The notes under the pieces were generated by a model. That model saw only the letters and a program-made list of their open reading frames with translations, was not told the origin of the DNA and ran no database searches. A program made the position numbers and the translations under genes. From Floccularia luteovirens (Eukaryota > Basidiomycota > Agaricomycetes > Agaricales > Squamanitaceae): DNA of 64,000 nucleotides. Numbering within the stretch: position 1 is the first letter of the stretch; the number at the start of each line of letters is the position of its first letter. The stretch covers positions 62,001 to 126,000 of the forward strand of contig VSJF01000016.1 of the NCBI GenBank assembly GCA_009739215.1, read 5' to 3'. Positions 58,254 through 64,000 of the stretch are shown one piece after another.

Positions 58254-60437
58254 ATGTCTTCAAAGGAGGTCCCTACCGCACCATCTTCCTTTACGCTTAG
58301 CTGGGGATGTCAGATGGTAGCGTATATCATCAATGCAGTGTAAGTACATACCTCGCTTGATAACCATCATCAAAATTTATCATGATTTAAAAGCTTGTAT
58401 GGGATGGCACTGGTTAGTTTTGGATCATCTATTTGACTCGAGAGATAATGATGATATGGAAATTCTCAGCTCTTAGTTGGTCAGTATTTTGGGAAAAAGC
58501 AGAATATCTCCGATTCTGCAATCACCAGAGCTACTGTGAGTTTATGTTGCAAACTATACCCTATCTGTGTTCTTTATCGCATTGTTACAGGTTGCTGTAC
58601 TAGGGTTAGTTCAGTTGTGGTTCCTCCTTGATATCCGATGTCATCCCTTTCGCTGGCAGGATTCTCGCAACTCTACAATTTGCTTTCTTGAGTCACCAAA
58701 TATACGCGGACTATGTAGATTTCATGGGGACCAATTCGAATCTTGACATTATTTTGTTGTATGTCTCCTTTTCAGTATGTTACATGATAATGAATAACAA
58801 CGTCAATGCAAAGCTCTGCCCTGGTACGCAAATCATGTTTCTTGGCCTCAGAAGACCTGCTAAGCTTAATTACTACGTCAGGCTCAACTACTATCCATTG
58901 TATGTTAAATATAATGCTGCTTGGGCTTTTGATCTCATTTCATCTCAGTACCTACTAGCATTTACTACCCAGATGTGAGTTTAAAGCCTTTAGTGATTGC
59001 AGACTTGAGCTAACGTGCTCTGTTATCACAGGTTCTTCGCTTCACGCGTGTGGATCAGTAAGTTCAACCAGTATTACCATGTGGGCCCACATTTGTAACC
59101 AGAACACAGTAACTAGACACAATCCATTCTTTACAATACCAATAGTGAGTCTGCTATGTCTCTTGGAGTTTCTTGTAATTGATTTTTCGAGGAAGGTTCT
59201 ACTAGCTTTATTACAGCTAAGTATGTATCCGGAAGTGTAAATCAATTCGTCACGCTAATGGGATGGTTTCACTTCAGGCGCGGGTATCGGTGAGTCGCTA
59301 TAACTGAACATCAGCCAAGCTTCTGAACAAGACACCCTCAAGCACAATGTGTCGCATCGTACGTACAAGAAATGTGTTCAACGATATTGTTCTGATGTAT
59401 AACAGAGCAAAGGTCGGCAGGTATAGTCTTCTAGCATCCACAGCAGTGAGTCAGATCTACATGATTTCACTTTCAAATCGTTTCAATTTTTTTTGATAGA
59501 GAATCACTTCGACACAAAGTGGGGCAACTGCGGCGTGTGATGTACTCATTACCATTATTTTGTGCTATATCTTGTACGACGCGAGGACAGGCGTTAAAAA
59601 GTATGTATGTTGTTTATGGTCTTTGTTTGTGGAAGTTGATATACGGTATCAAGGACGGACTCGATGATCAACAAGATGATAGTGTACGCTCTTGAGCGTG
59701 GCGCAGTAACTAGGTATGGAATGATTTATAATATAATATTAAGATTACAGCTGTTCAACTTTTCCTATGACATTTTCAAGCTTATGTGCACTTCTCAACC
59801 TCATTACTGTGAGTACTTCATGAAGCTCCCCAGTAGAAATGCGCTTTTGTTGACTACGATGTAGTTCCTAGTAAAACCTGGGACTTTCATCTTGTACGTG
59901 CAGGTAATATTACAGCTGCTTAAGCCTCATGCATTTCATATGATAGTATGATATTTTTGGAACCATCATCTCAACGTAAGGGTTCTATTGTTAAAGTTGA
60001 AATATTATCTTGCTGACCCGGTATTTATAAAGTCTATGTCATATCTGTCCTTAGCATGTTCGAGCTTTTCCATACAATCTATCTACGTAAGGGTTAACAC
60101 AGACTTTTAACAGGCTCGCAAACCGCGAAGGCTTACGTGGACAACTCAATGCAACCACGCGTAGGTCAAGTGCAATAATTAATACTCGAAACTACGCAAC
60201 GTCTTCATACACAACAAATACAACCGAGCCCCAGCTCGCTGTGCTACCGACGATAGATCATACTGAATCAGAAGGCGATAAGCTCTTCGTTATTGTACGT
60301 CTGAGTAATCTGCTAATCCACAAGATACTACATCTTCTGACGTGTGTTTAAAGCAGAAACACATTGTCAAGTGGGACGTTGAAGGTGGAGATCAAAATCA
60401 AGATGATAGCGTTGCCCATGATACCAGCCATGCATGA
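58254..60437 (+). CDS. DUF6534-type multipass membrane protein, copy 2
   Basis: It starts MSSKEVPTAPSSFTLSWGCQMVAYIINAV and follows the same exon plan as copy 1: LYGMAL, LLVGQYFGKKQNISD, VAVLGILATLQFAFLSHQIYAD, YLLAFTTQMFFASRVWI, NTVTRHNPFFTIPI, VLLALLQL, GRYSLLASTARITSTQSGAT, ACDVLITIILCYILYDA, TDSMINKMIVYALERG, SLCALLNLI, FLEPSSQLYVISVLSMFEL, LANREGLRGQLNATTR. A hydrophilic Thr-rich tail ends HDTSHA. Seven hydrophobic segments are visible. This copy reads more cleanly than copy 1. Tandem same-strand arrangement implies local duplication. The function is not known; the topology suggests a membrane sensor or scaffold, which is inference. Confidence 0.78.
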
Positions 60438-60575
60438 AGACCTTTGAAACTTCTGGAGATACTAGAGGAGCATTTCTAGTTCTGGTCTTTGCATCCTCTG
60501 TACTCTATCTATGATATTTAAGTAGCAGTGAAGTTAAGATTGCTGCACCGAGTGACATGTGACAGGTGACGCACT

Positions 60576-61283
60576 GTGACAAGGCCCTTTTAAAGAAGCT
60601 ACGTAAGCAGAAACTACTTATAGGCACACGTAAAGCAGCACCACACACTTCCATAATGGGCGACATCATCCAAAGAATGATATTCGATATGATGGAGGAT
60701 ATGCTGGACCCCATTGAAATAAGGTCAGAACTTGATGGTTATGACGTTATCTACCTCACAGAGTCTTCGGATGGGACTCCTTCCTTGACCCTCTCTGGCA
60801 ATCCACATGTCGACGTTCTAACAAGGATGCAAAGTGCTGATTTAGACCTGGTCAAAGTTCGCATGCTGCCCAGACCACAGCCGAAGCCGCAGCCTCTCGA
60901 AGAGAATGTGTGTTCGCGGGTATGTTTGACGACTTTTATAAGTTCCTTTATATTTATCCAACCTACGGACTGGACTTGGGCTGATTCAAGTGTGGAGGGG
61001 TGGTTTGATTGGTGAGTGGCCGAGTAGCTATAATATCCCTACCTACACCTACCTACACTATACTCTCTCTGACAGTTGAATTTGGTGCTTAGCTCTGGCA
61101 GCGCTTGATAAAGCTGGTCTAAAGCACGGGGATATTAATCCCAGTTCAGTAATGATACACGGGGACTTACCAGTGAATAACGGTCCCCAAGGCCATCTAT
61201 TGGATTGGGACGTTGTGGCCCCACCTGGCCGTAAATACACGGTGACAGGTTATGATTATGGCCCTCGCAATGAATCAGAATAA
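60576..61283 (+). pseudogene. protein-kinase-like fragment (FunK1-type?), right copy
   Basis: Same content as the left copy: KALLKKLRKQK frame from about 60580, then the LKHGDINPSSVMI loop, LLDWDVV and a TAA at 61281-61283. Arg replaces Trp (LTRMQS versus LTWMQS), and the sequence before KALLKK differs because of the breakpoint. No N-lobe is recognisable upstream, so this copy is also truncated. Confidence 0.45.
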
Positions 61284-61498
61284 GTAAATTGTGCTTTCGA
61301 TATCTCATTACTTCCATTTAACTATGCATGATATCTGCCCCGAATGTTATATACCATGTCTACGCTAATTAATACCAATGTTTACTGGTCAATTGGAATC
61401 AGTGTTTTCTAGTACTGTACATAGTTGTCGCTGTTGTCAAAAAAAAAAATCGATTGCGATTAGGGAAGAATGAGTCTGCGATTCCCTTGAACAACTAA

Positions 61499-62674
61499 AT
61501 GTTTCTTATATTTTGCTACCTCCCATCGTTTATACTCTCAGACTTGGGTGCGGAACTGCAAGTTCCAGTTGTGAAAAAGCATTGCAGGAATACACCAGGC
61601 AGTCGTGGTTTCCCTTCGGTGGCCAAGTGGGATGCGTTTAACTCTTCCGTTGGTGGTAGGCTAGTTAGGGCTGTGCCGACAGTGGAGTTTTGTAAGGGTC
61701 TGGCTGGGGGCTGTTCGCTAGAACAGCTTGCATAACAACTATCACTGCTAAGACTTTGGAATCTATGTCAGAAGTAGCTGAAGTGCATGCCAAGCACATC
61801 TTCGACCTGGATTCGTACCGTTACTATGGACAATACTTCTTCGTTACGTCGACAGGCGCTTTAGCAGAGAGGGGCGTGCCTACTATGGCTGTTTTGACAT
61901 TCCTGCCTGATGTCAGTGCTTCAGGAGTGACTGAGCTCTTTCAACCTTTTATTAACGACATAGGGGCGATTGTTGGGGTGTTGGTGAAACAAAAAGTATT
62001 TATTGCTGATATTAATGATTTGCTTTATCGGCCAGATGGAGAGTCCTCGGAAGATTATATCATTGGGTCTCGTTTGATACCGCCTTCAGCATATGAAGAC
62101 CTGGCAAATATCCGAAGAATATATAGTGAACTGTTTAAAGTGGGAACAAAGAAGTATGTCTTTGGTTGTACATAATGCGATGATCGAATTTAGCTGTTCA
62201 ATAACCAAGTATCCTTGGAAATCTTGTTTGTTTATTTCCCTCGCATACTACTTCAAAGTCCTTCATTGATGTAGGTCGGGTGGCGGAAAATGCTGATATC
62301 CGAAGTGCGGTTCACCTTGGATGGAGGAAGGTAAAAACTTATGTTGGGTGTTTGCCGGGAACGAAACTTGTAAAAAGGGCTGATAATTGACTATTGAAGG
62401 AAAAAGTAATGAATGAATTAAACGAGAAAGAATCTGTGGATGAGAATTAGAAAAGATTCAAGGAAAAGCAGCTACCTTTATTGGAACAACTATCGGGTCG
62501 AAGTAAAGGCAACTTCTAAGAACATTCTTTGGTCCGCATTACGGAAGATTAAGTAAGATCAAAGCAAAATATGATCCTACGGATTTGTTTATAGTTCCGA
62601 ATGTTCAACGTTCAGGCCCAGCAGTTGGTAGCGAAAGATGGACGAGTTTTGCAGGCAAGATCTGTAGGGTGTAG
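61499..62674 (+). pseudogene. FAD-linked oxidoreductase relic, right copy
   Basis: Identical in frame content to the left copy: N-terminal piece 61499-61735 with CRNTPGSRGFPS, resumption at 61756-62175, GRVAENADIRSAV near 62276-62315, and C-terminal YDPTDLFIVPN...GSERW with TAG at 62672-62674. The FAD-binding core is missing. Because the same deletion and stops occur in both arms, the gene was already dead when the segment was duplicated. Confidence 0.75.
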
Positions 62675-62729
62675 ATGACGTCACATGTATACGGCAATGA
62701 GAGAAAGCACAAGGCCACAGATACAAATA

Positions 62730-62747
62730 ACGCGTCAACAAACGCGT
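62730..62747 (+). promoter_or_regulatory. two MCB (ACGCGT) boxes upstream of the second RIF1 copy
   Basis: ACGCGT at 62730-62735 and 62742-62747, 87-104 bp upstream of ATG 62834, with TGACGTCA at 62676-62683. Copied intact with the duplication. Confidence 0.6.
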
Positions 62748-62833
62748 TTAAGTGTCACATTGTACTCGCGTCACAGAGTGTTACCGTGCCTTCAGCGAGT
62801 CTTGGAAGACTCGTCAAAGCTGGTGAACTAACT

Positions 62834-64000
62834 ATGTCTGTTCTTCTTACCCCGCCTAGCACTGCTCATCGCACTGACAAGGAAAACCGTGTCTCATCAA
62901 AACCTGCTCAAAGTCGCGTGGTATGGTCAACAAAAAATCAATATCATATCCTTGGATCACCCACAATATCATCCACCCGCTCCATCTCCTCCAAGGACAC
63001 CCCCGTCAAATCCATTCTCAAAAAAATTCAACATGACTTCCTCGCACCACCTCTCGAAGCACAGCGCGAAGTTACCCCAGAACCAGCAGACCCTCTTGTA
63101 AATCTCAACTACTTGGATTATCCAATGTCTCTCCTCCTTACACTGGACGCATCATTACGCGACCTTATTGAGGGTTACAATGTATTGGCTGCTCGACTCA
63201 GGGGTTCTGTTTTGGACTCGACTGACGCTGACGCTTCTTGGCCGCTTTTTCAACCACTCCGAAAAAATTCACAGGCGTTTGTCAACGCTGTTGTACGTGA
63301 TATCACACGGGTCCTAGACGAACCGTGGATACCACCGAAAATGGACGAAGAGGAATGCAAAGATGAAGCCATCTTATCACTTCCTTCCCCGAAAAGTAGT
63401 CCTACCAAGAAAAGATGTGGTATGACCGCAGAACAAGCAAAATATGCACGGGATATTTCTACGACGTGTCATTCTGTTCTTAAACTACTCGGAGTCATGC
63501 TGTCTATCCCAGCAATTCATAACGTGTTCAACGGTAGGCACTGTCATGCCTCATTGTTGAACTCTAATTTAATGTAATGTTATTATAGATGCACAATTAC
63601 GAGAAATTATGACAGCTGTCTTAGCGATTCCCATTTCAGCCAAGCTGCCTACCCCAAACGCCCGGAAGACATTTTCTTTGTCGATATGGCTCTTGCAAGT
63701 TCAAAGGCTTCCCAGCGAGGTGCTTCTTCCTCTTCGAGACCGTATCACAAACGCAATTCGTCGTGGTATTGAGGGAGAACTGGGCAAGGAAGGGAAGAAA
63801 GGGTCTGCTAATGATGGTCTCAAGGTGCATATACTCACTTAAAACGAGGAATATATTCATAACAATTCTACAGGCAATTCATGACCTGTGCATTTTCCAG
63901 CCATCCACATTTGTGCCGGCGTTTACTGTCATATTACCTTCCATATTTTCCAGCTTGCTCTCTCAATCCCTCGTCCTCCGGACTCAAGCATGTCATGCCC
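62834..64000 (+). CDS. RIF1: second RIF1 copy, 5' part (cut by window end)
   Basis: Exons 62834-63533, 63589-63824 and 63874 to beyond 64000 mirror those of the left RIF1 with no amino-acid difference seen. RVVW (residues 28-31) and SILK (60-63) are both present, followed by the start of the HEAT domain. Whether the copy is complete cannot be told from this window. If it is, the genome carries two near-identical RIF1 genes plus the diverged paralog at 2210. Confidence 0.85.

Larger units (their letters stand above)
60576..64000. repeat. right arm of the inverted duplication (runs off window)
   Basis: It matches the reverse complement of 12234-15658. The match begins at the last of four GTGAC words clustered at 60552-60580, immediately beyond the second DUF6534 gene, and is still running at 64000. 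Unlike the left arm, the junction is not next to retrotransposon sequence. Confidence 0.95.

Noticed and set aside
1..64000. tRNA, rRNA, CRISPR array, integron or prophage features
   Set aside because: None seen on either strand; the gene structure is that of a eukaryotic nuclear genome.

Overview
The window is nuclear DNA from a filamentous basidiomycete, most likely an Agaricomycete. Genes are split by many short introns, mostly about 45-70 nt with GT..AG ends. The window also carries families typical of that group: a NACHT-WD40 NLR with a HeLo/MLKL-like N-terminus, DUF6534-type multipass proteins, Kre9/Knh1-like secreted proteins and a Ty1/copia element. I see no tRNA, rRNA, CRISPR or bacterial-type operon.

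Layout. 0.5-1.2 kb: a small secreted wall-type protein (minus). 2.2-6.6 kb and 8.6-13.4 kb: two diverged Rif1-like genes, tail to tail, with a WD40 relic between them. 13.6-15.7 kb: a decayed FAD oxidoreductase and a kinase-like fragment (minus). 15.7-18.6 kb: a 5'-truncated, mutated copia element. 18.6-24.2 kb: sparse accessory DNA with two orphan genes and two decayed copies of an unrecognised unit. 24.25-34.25 kb: a head-to-head pair of NLR genes, one apparently intact (minus) and one frameshifted (plus). 35.9-39.4 kb: an Arg/Ser/Pro-rich multipass membrane protein. 39.5-53.5 kb: a housekeeping block of RPAP3 (R2TP co-chaperone), a Sec14-like lipid transfer protein, the cohesin loader Scc2 and a DHX33-like DEAH helicase, the last two sharing a 242-bp divergent promoter. 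54.8-60.4 kb: two tandem DUF6534 genes.

The dominant structural feature is a near-identical inverted duplication. Positions 12234-15658 match 60576-64000 in reverse complement (left + right = 76234 throughout). It carries kinase fragment, FAD-oxidoreductase relic and the 5' half of RIF1, and runs off the right edge. Its left breakpoint falls exactly where the copia element is truncated. Three Rif1-like loci therefore lie within 64 kb: RIF1 with PP1-docking motifs and MCB boxes, a near-identical second copy of its 5' half, and a diverged paralog lacking the N-terminal PP1-docking segment.

Exon models were read by eye from splice signals and frame continuity. Where exon lengths sum to a multiple of three (secreted protein, RIF1, NLR, RPAP3, the small orphan) the model is firm. 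Elsewhere individual junctions are provisional.
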